Shown here piece by piece: positions 37,801-52,800 of a DNA stretch of 64,000 nucleotides. Position 1 is the stretch's first letter. Each line of letters begins with the position of its first letter. A program made the position numbers and the translations under genes. The notes below the pieces were generated by a model. The model made no database searches. It saw nothing but the letters and a program-made list of their open reading frames with translations, and had not been told where the DNA came from. Source of the stretch: Lutraria lutraria (taxonomy: Eukaryota > Mollusca > Bivalvia > Venerida > Mactridae); assembly GCA_964023205.1 (NCBI GenBank), contig OZ026848.1, positions 300,501-364,500 on the forward strand. The letters run 5' to 3'.

Positions 37801-40800
37801 CGGAGAACCATGCATTTCCGACCTAAATGTTGACCATTTTGGACTTTTTAAAATACATAATCATTCATTATTTGATAATACATACATTCAATCATATCTA
37901 AAGGTCTTAAGAAATTTATTATGATTCCCTTAAAATTAAATATGGCGTGTATTAAATGGTCAAATGAAATATCCTCGGAAAAGTAAACAAAACCCGTGGC
38001 ATGATTATCATACATGTACAATATGTATCATTCATTCTAGACGTTAATTTGAGATATTGTCTGCAAATCATATGTAACAATTAAAGCCAAGACAAGGTTC
38101 CTTTTTAAAATTCATAACCATCATTTAAGTTCATTAATTAGGTCATGTAATCAATATATTGACAATGAAAAATATTATCAAACCTCGCGTCCGGAGAACC
38201 ACGCATTTTAGGACTAAATATTGACCATTTTGAACAATGTTCATGACAAGTAATGCATTATTTCACTATACATACAGGCAATCATATCAAAAAGATCTTT
38301 AGGACAATATGTGAATTCTTTTAGAATTGAATATAGTGTGTATAAATGATACAATCATTTGTCCGTAGAAAAGTAAACAAAACCCGTGGCCTGGTCATGA
38401 AGCATATACATTGTGTTTAATAAATCCAATTCAACGATTTAGTATATTGTTCGATAAACAAAAGCAATCATAAATGACAAGATAAACTTATTGTTTAAAA
38501 TGTATTCCCAACATATATGTAGTTTAATTATGACAATTAGACATTATGTTTTCATAGAGCAATAAAATCAAACCCGCGGGCGGAGAACCATGCATTTCCG
38601 ACCTAAATGTTGACCATTTTGGACTTTTTAAAAGACATAATCATTCATTATTTGATGATACATACATTCAATCATATATACAGATTCTTATGAAATGCAT
38701 TTTGATTCCCTTAAAATTAAATATGACGTGTAAATGATCAAATGAAATATCCGCGGAAAAGTAAACAAAACCCGTGACATGAATATCATACATGTACATT
38801 ATGCATCACTCATTTTAGTCATTGATTTGAGATGTTTTCTGCAAATCATATTTAACAATTAAAACCAAGTCAAGGTTCCTGTTTAAAATTCATAACCATC
38901 ATTTAAGTTCATTAATTAGGTCATGTAATCGATATATTGACAATGAAAAATATGATCAAACCCGCGGGCGGAGAACCATGCATTTTAGGACTAAATATTG
39001 ACCATTTTGAACAATGTTCATGACAAGTAATGCATTATATCACTATACATACAGGCAATCATATCAAAAAGATCTTTAGGACAATATGTGAATTCTTTTA
39101 GAATTGAATATAGTGTGTATAAATGATACAATCATTTGTCCGTAGAAAAGTAAACAAAACCCGTGGCCTGGTCATGAAGCATATACATTGTGTTTAATAA
39201 ATTCAGTTCAACGATTTAGAATATTGTTCGATAAACAAAAGCAATCATTAAGGACACGACAAACTTATTGTTTAAAATTTATTCCCAACATATATGTACA
39301 TTAATTATGATAATTAGACATTATGTTTTTATAGAACAATTTAATCAAACCCGCGAGCGGAGAACCATGCATTTCCGACCTAAATGTTGACAATTTTGGA
39401 CTTTTTAAAATACATAATTATTCATTATTAGATAACACATACATTCAATCATATCTAAAGGTCTTAAGAAATTTATTATGATTCCCTTTAAAATAATATG
39501 GCGTGTATTAAATGGTCAAATGAAATATCCGCGGAAAAGTAAACAAAACCCGTGACATGAATATCATACATGTACAATATGTATCATTCATTCTAGACGT
39601 TAATTTGAGATATTGTCTGCAAATCATATGTAACAATTAAAGCCAAGTCAAGGTTCCTTTTTAAAATTCATAACCATCACTTAAGTTCATTAATTAGGTC
39701 ATGTAATCGATATATTGACAATGAAAAATATGATCAAACCCGCGGGCGGAGAACCATGCATTTCCGACCTAAATGTTGACCATTTTGGACTTTTTAAAAT
39801 ACATAATCATTCATTATTTGATAATACATACATTCAATCATATCTAAAGGTCTTAAGAAATTTATTATGATTCCCTTAAAATTAAATATGGCGTGTATTA
39901 AATGGTCAAATGAAATATCCTCGGAAAAGTAAACAAAACCCGTGGCATGATTATCATACATGTACAATATGTATCATTCATTCTAGACGTTAATTTGAGA
40001 TATTGTCTGCAAATCATATGTAACAATTAAAGCCAAGACAAGGTTCCTTTTTAAAATTCATAACCATCATTTAAGTTCATTAATTAGGTCATGTAATCAA
40101 TATATTGACAATGAAAAATATTATCAAACCTCGCGTCCGGAGAACCACGCATTTTAGGACTAAATATTGACCATTTTGAACAATGTTCATGACAAGTAAT
40201 GCATTATTTCACTATACATACAGGCAATCATATCAAAAAGATCTTTAGGACAATATGTGAATTCTTTTAGAATTGAATATAGTGTGTATAAATGATACAA
40301 TCATTTGTCCGTAGAAAAGTAAACAAAACCCGTGGCCTGGTCATGAAGCATATACATTGTGTTTAATAAATCCAATTCAACGATTTAGTATATTGTTCGA
40401 TAAACAAAAGCAATCATAAAGAACAAGATAAACTTATTGTTTAAAATGTATTCCCAACATATATGTACTTTAATTATGACAATTAGACATTATGTTTTCA
40501 TAGAGCAATAAAATCAAACCCGCGGGCGGAGAACCATGCATTTCCGACCTAAATGTTGACCATTTTGGACTTTTTAAAAGACATAATCATTCATTATTTG
40601 ATGATACATACATTCAATCATATATACAGATTCTTATAAAATGCATTTTGATTCCCTTAAAATTAAATATGGCGTGTAAATGATCAAATGAAATATCCGC
40701 GGAAAAGTAAACAAAACCCGTGACATGAATATCATACATGTGAATTATGCATCACTCATTCTAGTCATTGATTTGAGATGTTTTCTGCAAATCATATTTA

Positions 40801-43800
40801 ACAATTAAAACCAAGTCAAGGTTTTTGTTTAAAATTCATAACCATCATTTAAGTTCATTAATTAGGTCATGTAATCGATATATTGACAATGAAAAATATG
40901 ATCAAACCCGCGGGCGGAGAACCATGCATTTTAGGACTAAATATTGACCATTTTGAACAATGTTCATGACAAGTAATGCATTATATCACTATACATACAG
41001 GCAATCATATCAAAAAGATCTTTAGGACAATATGTGAATTCTTTTAGAATTGAATATAGTGTGTATAAATGATACAATCATTTGTCCGTAGAAAATTAAA
41101 CAAAACCCGTGGCCTGGTCATGAAGCATATACATTGTGTTTAATAAATTCAGTTCAACGATTTAGAATATTGTTCGATAAACAAAAGCAATCATTAAGGA
41201 CACGACAAACTTATTGTTTTAAATTTATTCCCAACATATATGTACGTTAGTTATGATAATTAGACATTATGTTTTTATAGAACAATTTAATCAAACCCGC
41301 GAGCGGAGAACCATGCATTTCCGACCTAGATATTGACCATTTTGGACTTTTTAAAAGACATATTATTCATTATTAGATAACACATACATTCAATCATATC
41401 AAAAGGTCTTAAGAAATTTATTATGATTCCCTTTAAATTAAATATGGCGTGTATTAAATGGTCAAATGAAATATCCGCGGATAAGTAAATAAAACCCGTG
41501 ACATGAATATCATACATGTACAATATGTACCATTCATTCTAGACGTTAATTTGGGATATTATCTGCAAATCATATGTAACAATTAAAGCCAAGTCAAGGT
41601 TCCTTTTTGAAATTCATAACCATCACTTAAGTTCATTAATTAGGTCATGTAATCGATATATTGACAATGAAAAATATGATCAAACCCGCGGGCGGAGAAC
41701 CTTGCATTTTAGGACTAAATATTGACCATTTTGAACAATGTTCATGACAAGTAATGCATTATTTCACTATACATACAGGCAATCATATCAAAAAGATCTT
41801 TAGGACAATAATGTGAATTCTTTTAGAATTGAATATAGTGTGTATAAATGATACAATCATTTGTCCGTAGAAAAGTAAACAAAACCCGTGGCCTGGTCAT
41901 GAAACATATACATTGTGTTTAATAAATCCAATTCAACGATTTAGTATATTGTTCGATAAACAAAAGCAATCATAAAGAACAAGATAAACTTATTGTTTAA
42001 AATGTATTCCCAACATATATGTACTTTAATTATGACAATTAGACATTATGTTTTCATAGAGCAATAAAATCAAACCCGCGGGCGGAGAACCATGCATTTC
42101 CGACCTAAATGTTGACCATTTTGGACTTTTTAAAAGACATAATCATTCATTATTTGATGATACATACATTCAATCATATATACAGATTCTTATAAAATGC
42201 ATTTTGATTCCCTTAAAATTAAATATGGCGTGTAAATGATCAAATGAAATATCCGCGGAAAAGTAAACAAAACCCGTGACATGAATATCATACATGTGAA
42301 TTATGCATCACTCATTCTAGTCATTGATTTGAGATGTTTTCTGCAAATCATATTTAACAATTAAAACCAAGTCAAGGTTTTTGTTTAAAATTCATAACCA
42401 TCATTTAAGTTCATTAATTAGGTCATGTAATCGATATATTGACAATGAAAAATATGATCAAACCCGCGGGCGGAGAACCATGCATTTTAGGACTAAATAT
42501 TGACCATTTTTAACAATGTTCATGACAAGTAATGCATTATATCACTATACATACAGGCAATCATATCAAAAAGATCTTTAGGACAATATGTGAATTCTTT
42601 TAGAATTGAATATAGTGTGTATAAATGATACAATCATTTGTCCGTAGAAAATTAAACAAAACCCGTGGCCTGGTCATGAAGCATATACATTGTGTTTAAT
42701 AAATTCAGTTCAACGATTTAGAATATTGTTCGATAAACAAAAGCAATCATTAAGGACACGACAAACTTATTGTTTTAAATTTATTCCCAACATATATGTA
42801 CGTTAGTTATGATAATTAGACATTATGTTTTTATAGAACAATTTAATCAAACCCGCGAGCGGAGAACCATGCATTTCCGTCCTAGATATTGACCATTTTG
42901 GACTTTTTAAAAGACATATTATTCATTATTAGATAACACATACATTCAATCATATCAAAAGGTCTTAAGAAATTTATTATGATTCCCTTTAAATTAAATA
43001 TGGCGTGTATTAAATGGTCAAATGAAATATCCGCGGATAAGTAAATAAAACCCGTGACATGAATATCATACATGTACAATATGTACCATTCATTCTAGAC
43101 GTTAATTTGGGATATTGTCTGCAAATCATATGTAACAATTAAAGCCAAGTCAAGGTTCCTTTTTGAAATTCATAACCATCACTTAAGTTCATTAATTAGG
43201 TCATGTAATCGATATATTGACAATGAAAAATATTATCAAACCCGCGGGCGGAGAACCATGCATTTTAGGACTAAATATTGACCATTTTGAACAATGTTCA
43301 TGACAAGTAATGCATTATATCACTATACATACAGACAATCATATCAAAAAGATCTTTAGGACAATATGTGAATTCTTTTAGAATTGAATATAGCGTGTAT
43401 AAATGATACAATCATTTGTCCGTAGAAAAGTAAACAAAACCCGTGGCCTGGTCATGAAGCATATACATTGTGTTTAATAAATTCAGTTCAACGATTTAGA
43501 ATATTGTTCGATAAACAAAAGCAATCATTAAGGACACGACAAACTTATTGTTTAAAATTTATTCCCAACATATATGTACATTAATTATGATAATTAGACA
43601 TTATGTTTTTATAGAACAATTTAATCAAACCCGCGAGCGGAGAACCATGCATTTCCGACCTAAATGTTGACCATTTTGGACTTTTTAAAATACATAATTA
43701 TTCATTATTAGATAACACATACATTCAATCACATCTAAAGGTCTTAAGAAATTTATTATGATTCCCTTTAAATTAAATATGGCGTGTATTAAATGGTCAA

Positions 43801-46800
43801 ATGAAATATCCGCGGAAAAGTAAACAAAACCCGTGACATGAATATCATACATGTACAATATGTATCATTCATTCAAGACGTTAATTTGGGATATTGTCTG
43901 CAAATCATATGTAACAATTAAAGCCAAGTCAAGGTTCCTTTTTAAAATTCATAACCATCACTTAAGTTCATTAATTAGGTCATGTAATCGATATATTGAC
44001 AATGAAAAATATGATCAAACCCGCGGGCGGAGAACCATGCATTTCCGACCTAAATGTTGACCATTTTGGACTTTTTAAAATACATAATCATTCATTATTT
44101 GATAATACATACATTCAGTCATATCTAAAGGTCTTAAGAAATTTATTTTGATTCCCTTAAAATTAAATACGGCGTGTATTAAATGGTCAAATGAAATATC
44201 CGCGGAAAAGTAAACAAAACCCGTGGCATGATTATCATAAATGTACAATATGTATCATTCATTCTAGACGTTAATTTGAGATATTGTCTGCAAATCATAT
44301 GTAACAATTAAAGCCAAGTCAAGGTTCCTTTTTAAAATTCATAACCATCATTTAAGTTCATTAATTAGGTCATGTAATCAATATATTGACAATGAAAAAT
44401 ATTATCAAACCTCGCGACCGAAGAACCACGCATTTTAGGACTAAATATTGACCATTTTGAACAATGTTCATGACAAGTAATGCATTATTTCACTATACAT
44501 ACAGGCAATCATATCAAAAAGATCTTTAGGACAATATGTGAATTCTTTTAGAATTGAATATAGTGTGTATAAATGATACAATCATTTGTCCGTAGAAAAG
44601 TAAACAAAACCCGTGGCCTGGTCATGAAGCATATACATTGTGTTTAATAAATCCAATTCAACGATTTAGTATATTGTTCGATAAACAAAAGCAATCATAA
44701 ATGACAAGATAAACTTATTGTTTAAAATGTATTCCCAACATATATGTACTTTAATTATGACAATTAGACATTATGTTTTCATAGAGCAATAAAATCAAAC
44801 CCGCGGGCGGAGAACCATGCATTTCCGACCTAAATGTTGACCATTTTGGACTTTTTAAAAGACATAATCATTCATTATTTGATAATACATACATTCAATC
44901 ATATATACAGATTCTTATGAAATGCATTTTGATTCCCTTAAAATTAAATATGACGTGTAAATGATCAAATGAAATATCCGCGGAAAAGTAAACAAAACCC
45001 GTGACATGAATATCATACATGTACATTATGCATCACTCATTTTAGTCATTGATTTGAGATGTTTTCTGCAAATCATATTTAACAATTAAAACCAAGTCAA
45101 GGTTCCTGTTTAAAATTCATAACCATCATTTAAGTTCATTAATTAGGTCATGTAATCGATATATTGACAATGAAAAATATGATCAAACCCGCGGGCGGAG
45201 AACCATGCATTTTAGGACTAAATATTGACCATTTTGAACAATGTTCATGACAAGTAATGCATTATATCACTATACATACAGGCAATCATATCAAAAAGAT
45301 CTTTAGGACAATATGTGAATTCTTTTAGAATTGAATATAGTGTGTATAAATGATACAATCATTTGTCCGTAGAAAAGTAAACAAAACCCGTGGCCTGGTC
45401 ATGAAGCATATACATTGTGTTTAATAAATTCAGTTCAACGATTTAGAATATTGTTCGATAAACAAAAGCAATCATTAAGGACACGACAAACTTATTGTTT
45501 AAAATTTATTCCCAACATATATGTACATTAATTATGATAATTAGACATTATGTTTTTATAGAACAATTTAATCAAACCCGCGAGCGGAGAACCATGCATT
45601 TCCGACCTAAATGTTGACAATTTTGGACTTTTTAAAATACATAATTATTCATTATTAGATAACACATACATTCAATCATATCTAAAGGTCTTAAGAAATT
45701 TATTATGATTCCCTTTAAAATAATATGGCGTGTATTAAATGGTCAAATGAAATATCCGCGGAAAAGTAAACAAAACCCGTGACATGAATATCATACATGT
45801 ACAATATGTATCATTCATTCTAGACGTTAATTTGAGATATTGTCTGCAAATCATATGTAACAATTAAAGCCAAGTCAAGGTTCCTTTTTAAAATTCATAA
45901 CCATCACTTAAGTTCATTAATTAGGTCATGTAATCGATATATTGACAATGAAAAATATGATCAAACCCGCGGGCGGAGAACCATGCATTTCCGACCTAAA
46001 TGTTGACCATTTTGGACTTTTTAAAATACATAATCATTCATTATTTGATAATACATACATTCAATCATATCTAAAGGTCTTAAGAAATTTATTATGATTC
46101 CCTTAAAATTAAATATGGCGTGTATTAAATGGTCAAATGAAATATCCTCGGAAAAGTAAACAAAACCCGTGGCATGATTATCATACATGTACAATATGTA
46201 TCATTCATTCTAGACGTTAATTTGAGATATTGTCTGCAAATCATATGTAACAATTAAAGCCAAGACAAGGTTCCTTTTTAAAATTCATAACCATCATTTA
46301 AGTTCATTAATTAGGTCATGTAATCAATATATTGACAATGAAAAATATTATCAAACCTCGCGTCCGGAGAACCACGCATTTTAGGACTAAATATTGACCA
46401 TTTTGAACAATGTTCATGACAAGTAATGCATTATTTCACTATACATACAGGCAATCATATCAAAAAGATCTTTAGGACAATATGTGAATTCTTTTAGAAT
46501 TGAATATAGTGTGTATAAATGATACAATCATTTGTCCGTAGAAAAGTAAACAAAACCCGTGGCCTGGTCATGAAGCATATACATTGTGTTTAATAAATCC
46601 AATTCAACGATTTAGTATATTGTTCGATAAACAAAAGCAATCATAAAGAACAAGATAAACTTATTGTTTAAAATGTATTCCCAACATATATGTACTTTAA
46701 TTATGACAATTAGACATTATGTTTTCATAGAGCAATAAAATCAAACCCGCGGGCGGAGAACCATGCATTTCCGACCTAAATGTTGACCATTTTGGACTTT

Positions 46801-49800
46801 TTAAAAGACATAATCATTCATTATTTGATGATACATACATTCAATCATATATACAGATTCTTATAAAATGCATTTTGATTCCCTTAAAATTAAATATGGC
46901 GTGTAAATGATCAAATGAAATATCCGCGGAAAAGTAAACAAAACCCGTGACATGAATATCATACATGTGAATTATGCATCACTCATTCTAGTCATTGATT
47001 TGAGATGTTTTCTGCAAATCATATTTAACAATTAAAACCAAGTCAAGGTTTTTGTTTAAAATTCATAACCATCATTTAAGTTCATTAATTAGGTCATGTA
47101 ATCGATATATTGACAATGAAAAATATGATCAAACCCGCGGGCGGAGAACCATGCATTTTAGGACTAAATATTGACCATTTTGAACAATGTTCATGACAAG
47201 TAATGCATTATATCACTATACATACAGGCAATCATATCAAAAAGATCTTTAGGACAATATGTGAATTCTTTTAGAATTGAATATAGTGTGTATAAATGAT
47301 ACAATCATTTGTCCGTAGAAAATTAAACAAAACCCGTGGCCTGGTCATGAAGCATATACATTGTGTTTAATAAATTCAGTTCAACGATTTAGAATATTGT
47401 TCGATAAACAAACGCAATCATTAAGGACACGACAAACTTATTGTTTTAAATTTATTCCCAACATATATGTACGTTAGTTATGATAATTAGACATTATGTT
47501 TTTATAGAACAATTTAATCAAACCCGCGAGCGGAGAACCATGCATTTCCGACCTAGATATTGACCATTTTGGACTTTTTAAAAGACATATTATTCATTAT
47601 TAGATAACACATACATTCAATCATATCAAAAGGTCTTAAGAAATTTATTATGATTCCCTTTAAATTAAATATGGCGTGTATTGAATTGTCAAATGAAATA
47701 TCCGCGAAAAAGTAAACAAAACCCGTGACATGAATATCATACATGTACAATATGTATCATTCATTCTAGACGTTAATTTGGGATATTGTCTGCAAATCAT
47801 ATGTAACAATTAAAGCTAAGTCAAGGTTCCTTTTTAAAATTCATAACCATCACTTAAGTTCATTAATTAGGTCATGTAATCGATATATTGACAATGAAAA
47901 ATATTATCAAACCTCGCGTCCGGAGAACCACGCATTTTAGGACTAAATATTGACCATTTTGAACAATGTTCATGACAAGTAATGCATTATTTCACTATAC
48001 ATACAGGCAATCATATCAAAAAGATCTTTAGGACAATATGTGAATTCTTTTAGAATTGAATATAGTGTGTATAAATGATACAATCATTTGTCCGTAGAAA
48101 CGTAAACAAAACCCGTGGCCTGGTCATGAAGCATATACATTGTGTTTAATAAATCCAATTCAACGATTTAGTATATTGTTCGATAAACAAAAGCAATCAT
48201 AAAGGACAAGATAAACTTATTGTTTAAAATGTATTCCCAACATATATGTACTTTAATTATGACAATTAGACATTATGTTTTCATAGAGCAATAAAATCAA
48301 ACCCGCGGGCGGAGAACCATGCATTTCCGACCTAAATGTTGACCATTTTGAACTTTTTAAAATACATAATCATTCATTATTTGATGATACATACATTCAA
48401 TCATATATACAGATTCTTATGAAATGCATTTTAATTCCCTTAAAATTAAATATGGCGTGTAAATGATCAAATGAAATATCCGCGGAAAAGTAAACAAAAC
48501 CCGTGACATGAATATCATACATGTACATTATGCATCACTCATTCTAGTCATTGATTTGAGATGTTTTCTGCAAATCATATTTAACAATTAAAACCAAGTC
48601 AAGGTTCCTTTTTAAAATTCATAACCATCATTTAAGTTCATTAATTTGGTCATGTAATCGATATATTGACAATGAAAAATATGATCAAACCCGCGGGCGG
48701 AGAACCATGCATTTTAGGACTAAATATTGACCATTTTGAACAATGTTCATGACAAGTAATGCATTATATCACTATACATACAGGCAATCATATCAAAAAG
48801 ATCTTTAGGACAATATGTGAATTCTTTTAGAATTGAATATAGTGTGTATAAATGATACAATCATTTGTCCGTAGAAAAGTAAACAAAACCCGTGGCCTGG
48901 TCATGAAGCATATACATTGTGTTTAATAAATTCAGTTCAACGATTTAGAATATTGTTCGATAAACAAAAGCAATCATTAAGGACACGACAAACTTATTGT
49001 TTTAAATTTATTCCCAACATATATGTACATTAGTTATGATAATTAGACATTATGTTTTTATAGAACAATTTAATCAAACCCGCGAGCGGAGAACCATGCA
49101 TTTCCGACCTAAATGTTGACCATTTTGGACATTTTAAAATACATAATTATTCATTATTAGATAACACATACATTCAATCATATCAAAAGGTCTTAAGAAA
49201 TTTATTATGATTCCCTTAAAATTAAATATGGCGTGTATTAAATGGTCAAATGAAATATCCGCGGAAAAGTAAACAAAACCCGTGACATGAATATCATACA
49301 TGTACAATATGTATCATTCATTCTAGACGTTAATTTGGTATATTGTCTGCAAATCATATGTAACAATTAAAGCCAAGTCAAGGTTCCTTTTTAAAATTCA
49401 TAACCATCACTTAAGTTCATTAATTAGGTCATGTAATCGATATATTGACAATGAAAAATATGATCAAACCCGCGGGCGGAGAACCATGCATTTTAGGACT
49501 AAATATTGACCATTTTGAACAATGTTCATGACAAGTAATGCATTATATCACTATACATACAGGCAATCATATCAAAAAGATCTTGAGGACAATATGTGAA
49601 TTCTTTTAGAATTGAATATAGTGTGTATAAATGATACAATCATTTGTCCGTAGAAAAGTAAACAAAACCCGTGGCCTGGTCATGAAGCATATATATTGTG
49701 TTTAATAAATCCAATTCAACGATTTAGAATATTGTTCGATAAACAAAAGCAATCATAAAGGACAAGATAAACTTATTGTTTAAAATGTATTCCCAACATA

Positions 49801-49853
49801 TATGTACTTTAATTATGAAAATTAGACATTATGTTTTCATAGAGCAATAAAAT
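19888..49853. repeat. satellite array, core with 4-7-mer higher-order repeats
   Basis: 77 monomers of 388-390 bp in two families. A carries CCGACCTAAATGTTGACC after the first box; B carries TTAGGACTAAATATTGACC and then GAACAATGTTCATGAC. Both share a GC-rich box CCCGCGGGCGGAGAACC at the start and GTAAACAAAACCCGTG near the middle. Using the A copy that follows GAGCAATAAAAT as the phase mark, HORs start at 19888, 21835, 24171, 26506, 28062, 29618, 31175, 32731, 34677, 36623, 38569, 40515, 42071, 44796, 46742 and 48298. Their sizes are 5, 6, 6, 4, 4, 4, 4, 5, 5, 5, 5, 4, 7, 5, 4 and 4 monomers. The 4-mer is 1556 bp and the 5-mer 1946 bp. Typical order is A2-B2-A1a-(A1b)-B1. Open frames of 65 and 69 codons recur at the repeat spacing and are by-products, not genes. 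Confidence 0.95.
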
Positions 49854-52800
49854 CAAACCCGCGGGCGGAGAACCATGCATTTCCGACCTAAATGTTGACC
49901 ATTTTTCACTTTTTAAAATACATAATCATTCATTATTTGATAATACATACATTCAATCATATCTAAAGGTCTTAAGAAATTTATTGTGATTCCCTTAAAA
50001 TTAAATACGGCGTGTATTAAATGGTCAAATGAAATATCCGCGGAAAAGTAAACAAAACCCGTGGCATGATTATCATACATGTACAATATGTATCATTCAT
50101 TCTAGACGTTAATTTGAGATATTGTCTGCAAATCATATGTAACAATTAAAGCCAAGTCAAGGTTCCTTTTTAAAATTCATAACCATCATTTAAGTTCATT
50201 AATTAGGTCATGTAATCAATATATTGACAATGAAAAATATTATCAAACCTCGCGTCCGAAGAACCACGCATTTTAGGACTAAATATTGACCATTTTGAAC
50301 AATGTTCATGACAAGTAATGCATCATTTCACTATACATACAGGCAATCATATCAAAAAGATCTTTAGGACAATATGTGAATTCTTTTAGAATTGAATATA
50401 GCGTGTATAAATGATACAATCATTTGTCCGTAGAAAAGTAAACAAAACCCGTGCCATGGTCATGAAGCATATACATTGTGTTTAATAAATTCAGTTCAAC
50501 GATTTAGAATATTGTTCGGTAAACAAAAGCAATCATTAAGGACACGACAAACTTATTGCTTTAAATTTATTCCCAACATATATGTATATTAATTATGATA
50601 ATTAGACATCATGTTTTCATAGAACAATTTAATCAAACCCGCGGGCGGAGAACCATGCCTTTCCGACCTAAATGTTGACCATTTTTCACTTTTTAAAATA
50701 CATAATCATTCATTATTTGATAATACATACATTCAATCATATCTAAAGGTCTTAAGAAATTTATTATGATTCCCTTAAAATTAAATATGGCGTGTATTAA
50801 ATGGTCAAATGAAATATCCTCGGAAAAGTAAACAAAACCCGTGGCATGATTATCATACATGTACAATATGTATCATTCATTCTAGACGTTAATTTGGGAT
50901 ATTGTCTGCAAATCATATGTAACAATTAAAGCCAAGACCAGGTTCCTTTTTAAAATTCATAACCATCATTTAAGTTCATTAATTAGGTCATGTAATCAAT
51001 ATATTGACAATGAAAAATATTATCAAACCCGCGGGCGGAGAACCATGCATTTTAGGACTAAATATTGACCATTTTGAACAATGTTCATGACAAGTAATGC
51101 ATTATTTCACTATACATACAGGCAATCATATCAAAAAGATCTTTAGGACAATATGTGAATTCTTTTAGAATTGAATATAGTGTGTATAAATGATACAATC
51201 ATTTGTCCGTAGAAACGTAAACAAAACCCGTGGCCTGGTCATGAAGCATATACATTGTGTTTAATAAATTCAATTCAACGATTTAGTATATTGTTCGATA
51301 AACAAAAGCAATCATTAAGGACACGACAAACTTGTTGTTTTAAATTTATTCCCAACATATATGTACATTGATTATGATAATTAGACATTATGTTTTCATA
51401 GAACAATTTAATCAAACCCGCGAGCGGAGAACCATGCAATTCCGACCTAAATGTTGAGCATTTTGGACTTTTTAAAAGAAATAATCATTCATTATTTGAT
51501 AATACATACAGTCAATCATATCTAAAGTCTTAAGAAATGTATTTTGATTCCCTTAAAATTAAATATGGCGTGTAAATGATCAAATGAAATATCCTCGGAA
51601 AAGTAAACAAAACCCGTGGCATGATTATCATACATGTACATTATGCATCCATTATTCTAGTCATTAATTTGAGATGTTGTCTGCAAATCATATTTAACAA
51701 TTAAAGCGATGTCAAGGTTCCTGTTTAAAATTCATTAATTAGGTCATGTAATCAATATATTATTGACAATGAAAAATATTATCAAACCCGCGGGCGGAAA
51801 AACCATGCATTTCCGACCTAAATGTTGAACATTTTGGACTTTTTAAAAGACATATCCATTCATTATTTGATAATACATACAGTCAATCATATCTAAAGTC
51901 TTATGAAATGTATTTTGATTCCCTTAAAATTAAATATGGCGTGTAAATGATCAAATGAAATATCCGCGGAAAAGTAAACAAAACCCGTGGCATGATTATC
52001 ATACATGTACATTATGCATCCATTATTCTAGTCATTAATTTGAGATGTTGTCTGCAAATCATATTTAACAATTAAAGCGATGTCAAGGTTCCTGTTTAAA
52101 ATTCATTAATTAGGTCATGTAATCAATATATTATTGACAATGAAAAATATTATCAAACCCGCGGGCGGAAAAACCATGCATTTCCGACCTAAATGTTGAA
52201 CATTTTGGACTTTTTAAAAGACATATCCATTCATTATTTGATAATACATACAGTCAATCATATCTAAAGTCTTATGAAATGTATTTTGATTCCCTTAAAA
52301 TTAAATATGGCGTGTAAATGATCAAATGAAATATCCGCGGAAAAGTAAACAAAACCCGTGGCATGATTATCATACATGTACATTATGCATCAATCATTCT
52401 AGTCATTAATTTGAGATGTTGCCTGCTTATCATATTGAACTATTAAAATCACGTCAAGCTTCCTGTTTAAAATTCATAATTATCATTTAAGTTCATTAAT
52501 TAGGTCATGAAGTCAATATATTGACCATGAAAAATATAATCTAACCTCGCGACCGGAGAACCATGCATTTCCGAACTAAATATTGACCATTTTGAACAAT
52601 TTTCATGACAAGTAATGCATTATTTCACTATACATACAGGCAGTCATATCAAAAAGATCTTTAGAACGATATGTGAATTCCTTAAGAAATAAATATAGTG
52701 TGTTGAATGATGCAAAGGTTTATCCGCTGAAATGTAAACAAAACCCGTGGCCTGGTCATCATGCATGTACATTGTTTTTAATAAATTCAATTCAGCGATT

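Noticed and set aside
22836..47750. Recurrent 69-codon (+) and 65-codon (-) open frames
   Set aside because: They recur at satellite spacing, are produced by the repeat itself, are open in only some copies, and show no signal peptide, domain or coding bias.
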